Source: Isoetes taiwanensis (lineage: Eukaryota > Streptophyta > Lycopodiopsida > Isoetales > Isoetaceae). From it: a DNA stretch of 64,000 nucleotides. The stretch is taken from contig JAJEKV010000099.1 in NCBI GenBank assembly GCA_021234155.1, positions 1,450,297-1,514,296 on the forward strand, read 5' to 3'. The position numbers and the translations under genes were made by a program. The notes under the pieces were generated by a model. That model did no database searches and was not told the DNA's origin. It saw only the letters and a program-made list of their open reading frames with translations. Positions 1-11,878 of this stretch are shown piece after piece. Position 1 is the stretch's first letter; each line of letters starts with the position of its first letter.

Positions 1-21
1 ATTGTTTTAGCAGCTGTTCAC

Positions 22-692
22 TTAAGTAAGGCTATTGACAGATGCTGCCTTACGAGGAAGGATGTCATAAAGACTGGCTGCAGTTTGCTCATACTTGTGG
101 ATTTCGAAAATAGTATGAGCTTTAGAGATCCATTTCCTGGTTTTCAGGCAGATAATAATGCGAAATGCAGTTGCATGGAGTAGTTGCATGGAGTCGTTTC
201 CTGCCGAATATGGCATTGCCAAATTATATTTTGCCTTAGATGGCTTTGCCAAGTTCTTATGTGCCAACTTTTGATCTGAGACAAAGGTATAATCTTTGCC
301 TAAATGATTATATGCAAATAGCCTGATATGCCTTTTGTCAAATTGTGATACATAGGGGCGTGTGATACATAATGGTCCGTACATACAAACCATATAGTTT
401 CATGATCGAAAACGGTGAAATATCTTAAATTTTTAGGCATACAATTATAAGTAGCTCCATCCACGCATAAAATGAAGTCCCTTGCTTCCATTTGATTGTG
501 CATAGAGGTATAATAATAAGCTTTAGCCATTACTCTTGAGTAAAATGAGCAGATCTGCAATGCTATTTTTCCTTGACATTTGTTTTCCATATTAAGTTGA
601 AGGTTAAGTTGAAAATTTGTGGCGGGTATAATGGAGTCTAAATGTCGGTATGTTGGCTTTTTTCTAAAGCCAAATCGGGCCGCTGAAACCAC
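22..692 (-). other. Two overlapping unidentified reading frames
   Basis: Two minus-strand frames of 130 and 123 codons overlap here in different phases. The upstream one (300-692) contains a mixed, non-repetitive composition with the stretch DFILCVDGATYNCMPKNL. The downstream one (22-393) is rich in K and Y. A single frameshift would join them, which could mean a decayed gene, but I recognise no domain, no splice structure and no homologous fragment elsewhere in the window. From about 700 to 1,240 I see nothing further that can be supported. Confidence 0.2.
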
Positions 693-1246
693 GATCCGGC
701 ATTTTATGATACAAAATAGTCAGTAGTAGAGAGCATTCCTAGATGAAAAGGTAAGTTTGACCATTTTGACAATTTCTAAGAATTTAATACATTATAGAAT
801 GATTAGAAGCTTCGGCAGGACTCTGGGCGAAGAAACTTCAAACTCCTTTGTATGAGGAATTCAACAAAGATATGGCGTGTAGTAAGAGAAGAAGGATCGA
901 AAACGTGGCAACTTCAAGTCCGGAAAGACAAGGCGGTGATAACAAGTAGCTCATAACGGAGTCAAATAGCGAAAAGCGTGCGAGACCGACCGAATTGGTA
1001 TTGCGAAATATGCCATGAGACAATTCACCGATTATCGGTTGGATTCAGACTACTTTGCTTGAAGACAATAGGTGGCTATGATGTGAGCTTAAAAAGAGAG
1101 CTACTTGGTCGCTTGCAAAGACTAATGTTCCTGATGCATTAAAAAAGTGTTTGTTGGACGACCTCGACTTCTCTAGATCAGAGAATAATCAGCACTGGGC
1201 AACTCCATACTTACCCAATAATCTATTGCAAGATACTATTATCCCA

Positions 1247-1405
1247 TCAAAATCTATAGCCACCTTTGGCATGCATTCCAAGAAGAGCACTTTCCACAAA
1301 GACATCTAATTCACAGCCAGCAGTTAAAATATCCATATGGAGCTGCCTTCCACTCTCTAAGGCAGTCAAGTGAGTTGAACATGCACTCAAACCACTGGCA
1401 AACAT
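1247..1405 (-). pseudogene. PPR protein fragment (PLS class)
   Basis: Translation of the minus strand gives one continuous stretch of about 50 codons typical of a plant PLS-class pentatricopeptide repeat protein: an L/S-motif end with SGLSACSTHLTALESG, then GRQLHMDILTAGCELDVFV, then SALLGMHAKGG, where intact family members have 'SALVDMYAKCG'. PPR proteins bind organellar RNA in mitochondria or plastids. The frame runs into a stop right after the repeat and no neighbouring PPR motif can be read, so this is a relic of one and a half motifs. It lies alone in non-coding sequence; 1,420-3,030 holds nothing I can support. Confidence 0.6.
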
Positions 1406-3035
1406 AATTTTATCAGGTTGTCCTTAGATTATTGGGCTTCTATTGAACGTCTACGATTGTGGGCCTAAACGGTTAGGAGAGAATCTTTGGCCTTCTTTAT
1501 GCAGTGCAATTGCATTTTGGTTCACACTTGAGCGGTTCGATTTCTCTTGCGAAACCTTCTTTGTCTCTAATCTAAGCTAAAATCTCTGTCTCTATTCTAG
1601 GTTAAAATATCTGTTTATTTTGCATTGGTCCCAAGGGACCGGGCTGCTTTCAGAACATACATGGTAAGAGAGAAACCGCTTCTAAATATTACCACGATCA
1701 TGGATTTTATCATTTGCTTTTGAATTTTGTGCTTTAGATTGTATGGTAATTGCTTAGGTGCTTAGGTAACCCGCATGACATTTTTTCTTTCTCGCTTGAT
1801 ATTGATGGCTTAAGTATTCTTGTCTATTCAGACTAGGTTGGTGGACCTATTTTGTATTTGCTTCGGAAGATGTCAATCCATTTTTTGCCGGGCTAGAGAT
1901 GTGTCATATTTTAACTTTATAGAGGTGGCAACAATACCATATGCAAGAATAAAAAGAACGAAACAAATTGAATGTGCACATTTTTTTCTATCATCTGACG
2001 ATTCTTCCTTCTAGATGATGGAATTTCGATTCTCTTCCTTCTAGACGATGGAATTTTGATTTCCGGCGTATCTGCTATAGCCAATCCGTTTCCAGTTATT
2101 CCTTCCCTCCTATGCAATGTTGGTGCTTTGTAGTCCTTTTAAAGATTGTGCCAGATAACAACAAATTATTGATATTTTGTGATATCTACTCTGGCATTAG
2201 AGACATCTTCAAAAGCTTCAGCTTTGACCTTCTCAATTAGGCTTTGCACAGTTTGTGAAGGATGCACTAGGTTTTTTTCATTTCACGAATTTGCAAGCTA
2301 AAAAGAAGAATTATGAGCCCCCAAATTTGGTTTTCCTTTTGTTTGATTTTATCATAATGAGCTCTTGCTCAGGTGTCAACCGGCCGGCGTCCGAAGGGGT
2401 ATGCCAAAAGGCATTATGTACACCGTCTATATACACATAACAAGGTATAAGCGCCTCTAATAATATATAAGGTGTCACAATTAAGACCATATTCAAGAGT
2501 TCAATCAAGCATAGAAAAATAGTTTATATTATGTGATGGCTCATTAAAAATTCCAATCAATAATTACATTTATAAGCAATACAGAGATTTATAATTATCA
2601 AAATCATATCTAGAAACTAGGTCCCCACAGATCATTGGCAGCAGAGATGTGGCAGTACACACTAATTTTGTTGGTAGATGAATTTTGTGATTTATTTGCA
2701 AAAGGATGTTAATTATTTCCTTTCAAGGTATGCTTTTGGAACTTTTTCAAACTGTATAATGATAGCATTTTGGATTTTTCATGTATGGTTTTATGCATGA
2801 ATGATGATAGGTACATGTGGGCTGCACAAAACGTCCCACATTCGGCTTTAGCAGAGCCAGGAACTTAATGAAGTTGTTGTGCACAAACAACTTGACAAGG
2901 TATGCACTCAAGTGCATTTTTTTATCATTCATTCTCTGTTTTGTTGCTCAATAGGTTCATTTCTTCAGAGGATGGGAAGAATTATTGCTATATTTATTGA
3001 ATTTTGTGAACTATTCATTTGATAGAATGGAGAAA

Positions 3036-3571
3036 CAATGTCAGTTCTAGCTTCCCTTTGTTGTATTCTTTGGATACTCAAGCAATGTGCCTCCAGATAA
3101 ATAGTGACCCGGTTTGAACATTTTATATGCATATATGCGGATGCCAAATCGAGTTGGATTATATGGTGGGAACTGCTCTCATCAATATGTATGGGAAATG
3201 TGGTAGCCTAGAAGATACAAGAGTTCGTTTGACGTAATTGATCAGCAGGATGATATTTCATGGTCAACCATGATACCATCATATGCACAAGAGGAATATA
3301 ACAAAGAGGCCCTTGATATTCTACAAGAAATGAAACAAGAAGGCTTGAAGCCAAATAAAATTGCCATGGTAAGTACATTTGATGCATGCTCCAATTTAGT
3401 CGATCTGACCAAAGGTTTTTTTCGATCCACAAAACCATTATTGGCACGGGCTAGAGCTTGGCACTTCTATTGAGGATGCACATATTAACATGTATGGTAA
3501 GTGTGGACATTTACAGATTGCACATGATATATTTGACAAAATGCTTCACCACAATATCGTTTTGATTGGAA
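3036..3571 (+). pseudogene. PPR pseudogene (PLS class, about four motifs)
   Basis: Several consecutive PPR motifs can be read on the plus strand but in changing phases. First comes a degraded 'LIHAYM' type L-motif around 3,120. The clear motif MVGTALINMYGKCGSLED follows at about 3,160, then a P-motif with DDISWSTMIPSYAQEEYNKE and EMKQEGLKPNKIAM near 3,260-3,370. After a frameshift near 3,430 it continues with HINMYGKCGHLQIAHDIFDK to about 3,570. At least two frameshifts and several stops break it, and no start, transit peptide, E or DYW part remains. It probably came from an organelle RNA-editing-type PPR gene. Nearby minus-strand PPR sequence at 3.97-4.44 kb points the other way, so the two are separate relics. 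Confidence 0.75.
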
Positions 3572-3971
3572 TAAGTGTGCGTAAACGTTTGTATGTATGT
3601 ATGGCTCAAGTTCTAACCGCCATATTACCTTTTTAAGTATGCCTCTAAAAAAAGCAAGGATAAGGAAAAACAGGCCAAGAACACGACTTTACATCAAGCT
3701 TGATTTTCTTTAATAAATGAAAAAATCAATACATTGGCAGGGGTTCAATCCCATGGGCTACATATATTAAACCATTATTGGAATTGGAATTCAAGTTGAA
3801 GAAATGATTATTTTGTGGATTCTTGGTATATTTTGGCAATTACATTGCTCCGGGCCAGTTGAGTGTTTTTCATAAATGTAGCTCGACAATGCACGAGACA
3901 ATTTGCACTACTTGCTTTTCGAATGTTCACTTGCACGCTATACAACCCTTGCAAACGTAGCCCTAGCAACA

Positions 3972-4440
3972 TCAGGACATAAACAATGATACCCTTTGTT
4001 CGAAAAGATGAAATCCTTCCCTGCAATCATAATTGTGAGCATACATTATCAACATGGCATTCCAGGATACCAAATCCTTTTGGTTAAGTTTGTCAAACAC
4101 GGCCCGGGCATCATCCACTCTATTGCATTTCCCATACATTGTGAGAAGGCCAGTACCAACAACAACATTTGCCTCAAATTTTTTATTAATAGTAAATGCA
4201 TGTATAAGCTTACCTTCAGATGCACCGGAAGGCTCTGCGCCATCTTGGGTCGAGCTTGGAGACTTGGAAATACTGCTGCAGGAGCTGCGTGCTTGTATGC
4301 GTGCTTGATAATGCATGTACAGAACATGATACAGTCGACCCCATCTCGCAAGCTTTGGATCGATTATCAGAGAATAACGCCGCGAGAGTTAGGATCGCTG
4401 CCTCCAAGAAACCCAAAACGTTACAGTTGACACTGCCGAA
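3972..4440 (-). pseudogene. PPR pseudogene, N-terminal end
   Basis: The longest frame (3,972-4,316) contains ASEGKLIHAFTINKKFEAN, VVVGTGLLTMYGKCNRVDDA and QKDLVSWNAMLIMYAHN, two clean PLS-type PPR motifs. Just upstream, in another phase, LLQQYFQVSKLDP resembles the 'LLQQC' sequence that opens many plant PPR repeat arrays, so this seems to be the beginning of a PPR gene with one frameshift near 4,240. After residue 114 the frame stops. A further 72-codon minus frame at 3,808-4,026 is of uncertain origin and could be a decayed continuation. Confidence 0.6.
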
Positions 4441-4612
4441 AACACATGGACAAGCCAAGGAGGAAGGGAGCGGGGATTCAAAACGCCCAATGAAGACACG
4501 TACTCTTTTCAACTGCTTTTAGATCTAACGGATTATAGTAAAGTTAGAAAACACAATAAAATTAACGGCCGAGATGCTGTGCACAAACTACATTTTGCTT
4601 TTATTGCTATAT

Positions 4613-4847
4613 ATAGATGTTGTTTTTTATAACACTTACTTAAAACACTATAACTTGAATATTCCAACTCCGTTCTAGATGATTCTACTGTTACTGGATA
4701 GCCTCACTCTCATTTATAAGTATCATGAAGGGTCCTTTGTTTGTTGGTTGATCACAATAAAGTTATTGCCATTTGAGCTAAATATCATGTTTCTAGGGGT
4801 ATTTTTTAAATATTTGTAAACTTGAGGGGTATATCTGGAATTTTCCC
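4613..4847 (+). mobile_element. Partial copy of the 35.6-kb MITE
   Basis: This stretch matches the right half of the element at 35,603-36,042 in the same orientation: shared runs include CACTTACTTAAAACACTATA, the 'GATGATTCTACTGTTA' segment and the terminal GAGGGGTATA...GGAATTTTCCC. The left terminal inverted repeat is missing, so it is a 5'-truncated copy. Between 4,850 and 5,550 I see no gene. Confidence 0.7.
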
Positions 4848-5559
4848 TATAGAAAACCACCAGGGCCACGAGAAGGAGTTTTCATTGCGGAAACTTTCCT
4901 GTGACCCCCACCAAAAAATCCCCGCCATAGAAACTCTGGCACTTGGTGGTTACATAATGTAAGGCCCAGATTCCACTAACCACGAAGTTTCTTGACTTGC
5001 TTGCAAAAACTAGCGGGGTGTCGATGATAAATCTGGCCTAAACTGCCATGATCCCCATTCCATTTGCAGTTTTTCGACGTGGCAGTGACGTGGCCGAAAA
5101 CTCTATTTGCATGTTTTGGTTATGGCATAGTTCTTGTAGAGCATATGCTTTTCTAGATTGTTTTCTGTGGCACCTGTCGCATAAATAGCTTCTGCAGCGG
5201 TGCCATGCATGTAACTTTCATCTAGGTTGTCTTTTTGTTTGATTTGGAGCTGTCTTTGAAGGATTTTGAAGTATTTTGTTTGGCACTTTGTTCTGTCTGT
5301 GCTTTTATTGAAGACAATTTCTTGTCGCCTTGTTCTGGCTGTGTTTTCCTTCGAGAGAGTTTCTTGCGCATTGTTTAAGTTGTGTTTTTTGTTGGTTGTA
5401 ATTTCGCAAGATATTGAAGATCTTGGACTTTCTTATACCTAAAGGAGAATTCGGTGTATTTCCAATCAGTAACGGAACCAATCATCCCTATCGTTGTAGA
5501 GAATACTCCAAGATATTTCATCGGAAGTTTGTTTTAGGTTGTTGATGCCTATACTCCCT

Positions 5560-5960
5560 ACCATACATGTGTCATGTAGTAGATTCACCTTGGATCACAC
5601 AACTGTCCTAGATTTCTTCCTCTTTAGTAGTTACACCAGGAGGAAAAATCCAAGGCTAAACTCATGGAATAAACCATGCTCAATGATGTAATGGATTCAG
5701 GTTTAATTCAATAGGATTCACTTGTCTTTTTCTATCTCATCTTGTGTTCTAGCATTTACATAGTATTAAGAGAACTTCTCTCGCTAGAACTGCCATCTTC
5801 TCTTCTCCTCTTGAAGATTATAGTCATGGCATTTGCCAAGTATGGTCCTTTGAATCTTGAGCCTCAGCCTTTTGGTGACAAGGATTTTGACGGGTAGAAG
5901 CGAATGATGGACCTTTATCTTATGGGACTGAGACCCAATCAGAAGTGAAGGAACCTACTG
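5560..5960 (+). mobile_element. Possible Ty1/Copia LTR end, primer site and gag start
   Basis: The sequence up to 5,760 ends in ...AGCATTTACA and is followed by TAGTATTAAGAGAA, a degraded match to the plant initiator-Met primer binding site (TGGTATCAGAG). Sixty-five bases further a frame starts with MAFAKYGPLNLEPQPFG and soon hits a stop; length and place fit the first residues of a Copia gag. The left edge of the LTR is not visible. This is a weak call resting on order (LTR end, primer site, gag start) rather than on a conserved domain. Confidence 0.35.
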
Positions 5961-6008
5961 AAGAATTCCAATAAAATGCTCGATTGATCTTGAATTCCAA
6001 TAAAAGGA

Positions 6009-6018
6009 CGGACGGACG

Positions 6019-6049
<31 letters not shown>

Positions 6050-6077
6050 ATGAAATGAAATGAAATGAAATGAAATG
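6009..6077. repeat. Compound microsatellite
   Basis: Three adjacent simple repeats follow one another without spacers: a GACG-type tetramer, then an ACAG tetramer (about six units), then a GAAAT pentamer (about five units). The pentamer could be the 3' tail of a LINE, because other LINE tails in this window are also pentamers (TTCTA at 26.04 kb, TTGAA at 38.18 kb). Confidence 0.85.
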
Positions 6078-7934
6078 TTACCTCTTAGGTCTATTAGACG
6101 AAAAAGAAAATTATTACAACAAATGTTCTGGAAAGTCCACATTAAGGGCTTCCAGAGCTCCCTCTGCCCAATCATCCTCACTTTCATTATCATATAACAA
6201 TGTTTGTATTTATTTTATACATATCTCTCTATTCTATTCTATATTGTATGACTTTAAAAATAAAAAAACCAACTATATTAGCATCTAGCTCAAATAGTTG
6301 AGTTAATGTGTCTACTTCTATATTATATTTGTCTTTAGAGAGAACCATGCTTTAGCATGTATCGCAATGTGCCTCTCAAAGAATCAGGTACAAGTGGTTA
6401 AGGAGGAATTGGATTGGGGATTCATCAGCTATAGGATTTCCTGGTGCAAAGGTACTCAAAGAGGACTGACATAGAAGTCGTGCAGTTTCTTACCAAATTG
6501 AATGAAATTCAATATCGATCGGGATGATTTTTGAGCCCAGATTATGAAGTTCTAAGAAAGATGTGAGTTGCTTGAAGATGCTTGTGTGAAGCACGCATTA
6601 TTAGCAGCTCAGAAGAAGCTGAAACTTTATCGCTCCCTCCCCAAATTATAGAGCACTACAATACAGCTAATGCTCAACAATGGAAAGCTGATTTCTTGGG
6701 AGAATATGTGTGATGATTTTTTGGAACTTTCTCTCATGCATTGCCAAAGGGGTGACAAGGGATCTCATGAATAAGCATGCATGACAAATAAGACAAGGAA
6801 GTACCATAATGGGAATCATGTCAAGTCTTCTTTTGATTCCTCCAAGTGCATGCTCATTCAAAAGGGACAGTGCAAGAATTGCTTTTGTTAACTGCATTTT
6901 TCCTATCAATTCTTCCTGTGGAAATGCCACCCGACTCCGTGAAGGAAGATGACTCCACTAGAAAATCTCCGTCATCCAAATTAGTTGAAGCTTAGTGATT
7001 GTTGAAGAAGTGGAAAGTTTGATATTCCTATACTCGCAGTGGATTCAGTATGTACTCAATGATGATAAATGATCCGACTTGATATACCACCCTATTGGCA
7101 GAAATCGCAACATGCAATTGGAAACAAACTCAAAGTATCTCATACAAGCACTAAGAACTTTCAAACTTCTCCTTCGGCAAGGAGAAATTGTTGAGATTCC
7201 TCACGCTCTTCTAGTGCCCCAGTAAACGGAAAACCTTCTATCACAATTGCAAAAGTGGATGGTACAAGTTTCTGATAAGCATTATATCTCCTTTTATACT
7301 TTACATGTTTCAATTTCAGGAGAATATGTAGCATAATAACAGGGGTTTTTTTTTTGTATTTTTGTACGGTTTTTCCAATGGTTTTTATATGATTTGATGG
7401 GCGTATTGCACAAGGCCTACTAATTAGTACATCTAGAGTGCGCATTGTATTTGCATACGCTTGAATTAATTTTAATGCATCTTTTCAATAGTGTAGACCC
7501 ATATATCATATATTTTTCCGTTAAGTTCTATTTTTCATTTTACATTTTATTTTGCTCGACATGCAAAGCTCGAGCAGCTCATTTTAGGGTTCTTGTTAAC
7601 TCCAAAATTAGGTCTATGGGTTATGGTTTTTGCTGTAAGGGATCTCGATCTCGAAAATAAAAGCAAAACCTGCCGAGTTTGTGGTGATTCAATTTCCATT
7701 GCAGATGGATTTGGACGAGTGAGCTCTTTATTTCATTTTTAGACTCTTCTTCGCCGCTTGCAGTTCAAAATGAAGTGGTCTCTATTCTGATCTTGTTGCC
7801 GTTGGATTCGGCTTCCAAATCCAAGCTTGCAGAGGTAACTAAGCTCTTGCATATGGTTTCCAATTACATTTTCCACTTTTATATATGTACAGAGAAGGTC
7901 CAACAAACAAGATGCGAGTTTAGAAAAGGTCACA

Positions 7935-9045
7935 TGGATGCTGCAGCGACGCCCCCTTCATTTCCAACCCACTCTTCCCATTCGCCTTCCTCTCCCTCTC
8001 CAAATAAATCCTCCCAACGTAGATCGTTTTCCTCTCTGCCACCTCACCGTTTTTCGCCTTTTGTCATGTTTACCAAAAAACTCTAAGTTAAGTTGCCCCT
8101 TAGATTCTGCCACAGCCCATCCGTTGAAATTCACACTATGAAACCTGCCTCGTACGCATTGTTGATCTGCTTGAGTTCTCATGGATGCGGGTATAGAAGA
8201 GAGGATGAATGTTGCAAAGCTTGCGGAGATTCGGCTATGGCGTAAGATTTGGGCTTTCATGTTGGAAGGAGTTTTAATTTCCCTGCCTCGTATTCGGATC
8301 CGATTCGGGATGAAAGCGATGATATTGCTCTAGTCGGAAAATTTGTTTGAGGGGGAGAAATTGCGTTTCCATATTAGAGCTATTGTGTTCTAGTGCAAAA
8401 AGGGAGAGCTGCCCTTCAAGAACATGCCTGCATTCATTCTTCGTTGGTGGGAGTTTTGAGAAGGGTTTCGATAAATCTACCCATCATGCCATGTCCGTTT
8501 TTGTGGTAACGTAAAAGGACATCGCCCAGAATTTGCCGCTTGAATTATCCGGCCAACAAATGATCACATATAACAGCCTCATCAATGGCCTCAAGTAGGC
8601 AAACAAAATGGGAAGGCATGAGCTTTTTGGCAGAGATGTGCAAAAGGGGATACAAGCCCGATATTTTCACCTTCACCACTTTGATTGGAGGGCTTTGATT
8701 TGAGTGAGAATGGCTGCAAACCGTATTTTCACATATAATAATTTTGTTAGATGGATTTTTTAAGGCTGGTAGAATTGAGAAAGCACATGACCCCATCAAG
8801 GAGATGATTTCTAAAGGCTGCAATCCAAATGAGATCACCATCAACATAATTGTTGATAGTGTTCGCAAATCTAGCAACTATGAAGCTGCACACGAACTTC
8901 TTAATTATCTTTTGTCGAAGGGTTCCGATCCTGATATTTTCACTTACACCACCATCATGGACAAGCTCTTCGCCTCTATGTACAGATGGTGAAAAGAGGT
9001 CAGGTGCCTAATGTTTTCACCTTTACACAACGGCTTATTGTTTTT
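7935..9045 (+). pseudogene. P-class PPR pseudogene with possible transit peptide
   Basis: The left end opens with a frame starting MDAAATPPSFPTHSSHSPSS, Ser/Pro/Arg-rich and without acidic residues near its start, as expected of an organelle transit peptide. After a degraded middle, canonical P-type PPR motifs appear: MITYNSLINGLK near 8,560, CKRGYKPDIFTFTTLIGG near 8,640, then the 82-codon frame 8,744-8,992 with MLDGFFKAGRIEKAHD, ISKGCNPNEITINIIVD and SKGSDPDIFTYTTIMDKL, and finally QVPNVFTFT near 9,010. Stops and frameshifts occur between all these pieces. P-class PPR proteins stabilise or process organellar transcripts; this copy cannot. It is distinct from the PLS-class relics elsewhere in the window. 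Confidence 0.7.
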
Positions 9046-9573
9046 GCCATATGCTTATGAATGCTTGCCATGGCAAAACAGGCTTGCATTGATACCATCA
9101 CATGTTACCATCTGCAATAGCAGATGCATGACAATGTGCAGTTTACAATAGAAGGGGGTATTTATTTTGACAGTTGATTTTCTTGAACTAGTGGTACTGG
9201 CTTTATATTGGGCGCCATGGCCCCCTTCAGTAAACTTTATGATGTTATTGTTGTTTTTGCCCATTTTATTACAGTGTGTTTGCATATATTTGGGCGGCTC
9301 TTGGTATGCAATGTACGGAATTAAGATTACAAAATGTACTCATAGTTGTTTGTAATGGGAATAATTTGTTTGTCTTGATGTTATTGTGCTTTTTAGTAAT
9401 TAATATTTAGGCCCATAAAGTTTACCTATGTTTGCGTTAGTTAGTTAGGGCCCGAAGGGCCCAAAAAAATTTTTAATATAACAATCAACACACAACTACC
9501 ATTAACATTATTAACACAAACCATTGCATTTAACACATTTAAATTAAAATCCCCCTTAAACCCCCTTTGGTTT

Positions 9574-9836
9574 GGGTGCATATTCATTACGGGGGTGACG
9601 AGGGGGGAGAGCCCCTCATAATTGTATTTTGCACGTACGAAATCAACACCATATAGTATTCCACTTGAAATCTTACAGTATTTTGCGAATCTTGTTATAC
9701 AGTATAGCAAATTTTGTACTTGCATACCCCACAAACGAGGAACTTTACGTACGGTATAGATTAAGGAATAAGGGGTGAATATGCCTATCCAACAGCTCTC
9801 GTTGCCCGGAGTCACCCCCCGTGTGAATATGCACCC
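9574..9836. repeat. Fold-back inverted repeat
   Basis: Arms of about 26 bases at 9,574-9,599 (GGGTGCATATTCATTACGGG...) and 9,811-9,836 (GTCACCCCCCGTGTGAATAT...) are inverted copies with two or three mismatches, separated by about 210 bases. The 153-codon minus frame covering it has no recognisable domain and is probably fortuitous. It may be a small non-autonomous DNA element, but I see no clear target duplication. Confidence 0.5.
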
Positions 9837-9863
9837 CCGTGTGATATAGGCTAGGGATCTCAA

Positions 9864-10235
9864 GTGAGAAATTTGTATGAATTGCATATCGATCCACCTC
9901 AAGCACTGATTGTAAATGGAGATGCTCTCAAATTACTCCAACTATGGCATACATGGTTGGCAAACATCTATTTTAGAGAAATATACAAGATTCTTAGCCA
10001 AGAACTGGCTACTGGTATTCTAGTTGTTACACGCATTGAAGCAGGCATCTGTCAAGCTTGTATACTTGGCAAACAACATAAATGGTCCTATATAGTTGTG
10101 GGGGAACAGGCATCCAACTTGCTGAAGCTCATCTATGATGGAGCTTTTAGGAAGATCGATGATTTTAATCAAAGAACCTCCTTGCTTTTTTTCTCAAAAG
10201 ATGCAATGACCATTGCTGAAGCAATCAGTCATTAA
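9864..10235 (+). pseudogene. Ty1/Copia GAG-pre-integrase domain fragment
   Basis: The frame contains LLQLWHTWLANIYFREIYKI, then LSQELATGI and EAGICQACILGKQHKWS. This is the GAG-pre-integrase zinc region of Copia pol, normally 'LWH.RLGH' followed by 'C..C..GK'. The first histidine of the usual LGH is changed to LAN, so the zinc site is damaged. After EQASNLLKLI, where the integrase core should start, similarity fades. No LTR, RT or RNase H is adjacent, so it is an isolated pol fragment. Confidence 0.75.
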
Positions 10236-10489
10236 ATTAATTCCATTCAGGCACTTCGTATAAAAAGAGAATAGGAGCATTTAAGTAATCTCTTCTCTCG
10301 GGTTTGTGAGAAAGTTGGATCCATCGACAGCTTAGTACCCGTTACACTCCCAACAGAATAGGGTTGCAGAGAGGAAGAGCGGGATGCTTTCACAAGGCCC
10401 CCAAAAATGAACTTGTATAAAAAATTAGCATGAAAACCAGTATATATGTGATTTTTTTATACGACAATACAAAATGTAAAGAAAAATCA

Positions 10490-11290
10490 TGTGTTCTTCC
10501 TAGTTTTGCAAAATCAATAGTGGTTGATATCATATTATTTGTACTAATTTATAGATTTACAGTAGTTTCTAGAAATCATCATTAGTTTGTATGATTGTTT
10601 TTTAATGTACAACGATTTGGCAAAATCATATATTGTTTAATTACATGATTTCTACGATTGTACAATAGGTTTTTGAAATCATCAATAGTTTAGAAGAGGT
10701 GTTTTAAGCATATGCTGATTTTCAAAAACCAATAGTGGCTCATATCGTATTTTTTTGTGCTAATTCAAATTTTTACACTAGTTTCTAGGAATCATTATTA
10801 GTTCGTAAGGTTGTTTTTAAGTGTAGATTGATTTAGCAAAATCACTAATAGTTAATATCATGTTTAATTACCTGAATTCTAGAATTGTATAATAGTTTTT
10901 TGAAATCATCCATAGTTTAGAAGATGCATTTTAAGCATATATTGATTTTGCAAGACCAATAGTGCTTCAGATCGTATTTTTTGTACTAATTCAAAGATTT
11001 ACGGAAATCATAATTAGTTTATGAGATTGTTTTTAAGTGTATAGTTTTTTAGCAAAATCATTGCTAGTTCATATCATGTTTACTTACATGAATTCTACAA
11101 TCGTACAATAGTTTTCTGAAATCATCAATAGTTTAGAAGATGTGTTTTAGGCACATATTGATTTTGCAAAACCATTCCTAGTTCGTACTATATTTAACTT
11201 ATGAATTCTAGAGTTTATGATGGTCTTTGAAAATCATCATTAATTTAATGGAATGATTTTTCTATATACATTTTTAGTATCATAATTTCA
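10490..11290. repeat. Tandem repeat, period about 218 bp, nearly four units
   Basis: The AT-rich unit recurs at about 10,503, 10,721, 10,940 and 11,157. Landmarks repeat in order in each unit: TTTGCAAAACCAATAGTG, a TCGTATTTTTTGTACTAATT segment, ATCATNATTAGTTTGTA, a TGATTTAGCAAAATCA segment and GAAATCATCAATAGTTTAGA. Units differ by many substitutions and the last is incomplete. It looks like an old satellite-type or element-internal array. No coding potential. From 11,290 to 11,870 nothing else can be supported. Confidence 0.8.
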
Positions 11291-11878
11291 GATGCGTTTA
11301 CATGTTAGTTGTCACAAATTTGTATTCTACCACGTTCTTCTTATTAGTTAGCTTATTCTTGTGTTAATCGTGTTGTTAGTCTTGTATTTTTTCAAATGCA
11401 ACTGTTTTGAGCCTTAATAAAGATGCAAAGCTTCTAAATATATAGGAAGCACACGCATGTAAGGCTTCGTAGAACTAAATGAGCCTTATCAATAAATTTT
11501 ACAAAAGAAAAATAAACAACATGCCACTAATGACATAGATTAAAATCAATGTGTTGCTTTGCAAAAAAAGAAACCTTGTAATGAATTGATATCTGGCTTG
11601 TAACTTCGTAGCAATATTAGAAACTTGTGATTAGTAACTTGTGATTACTTCAACGTCAAAACCCAAAGGTAAATGCTTTGCCTCCGTTACTTAATATTGT
11701 AAGAAACCTTATAATGTCATTTAGCCAAGAAATTGACAATTGTTTTGTGAGGTTTAGCGCAGGAATAATGACCATTCATATGTAAATACAGAGATACCAT
11801 CAACACCATCTCAAAGAACAATTTTATAGCGCGTAGCTCAAAAAACTACTACAATGTCAAGGTTAATATCTTATGAAA

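Noticed and set aside
9441-9902. 153-codon ORF on the minus strand
   Set aside because: It spans the fold-back inverted repeat and has no recognisable motif; likely fortuitous.
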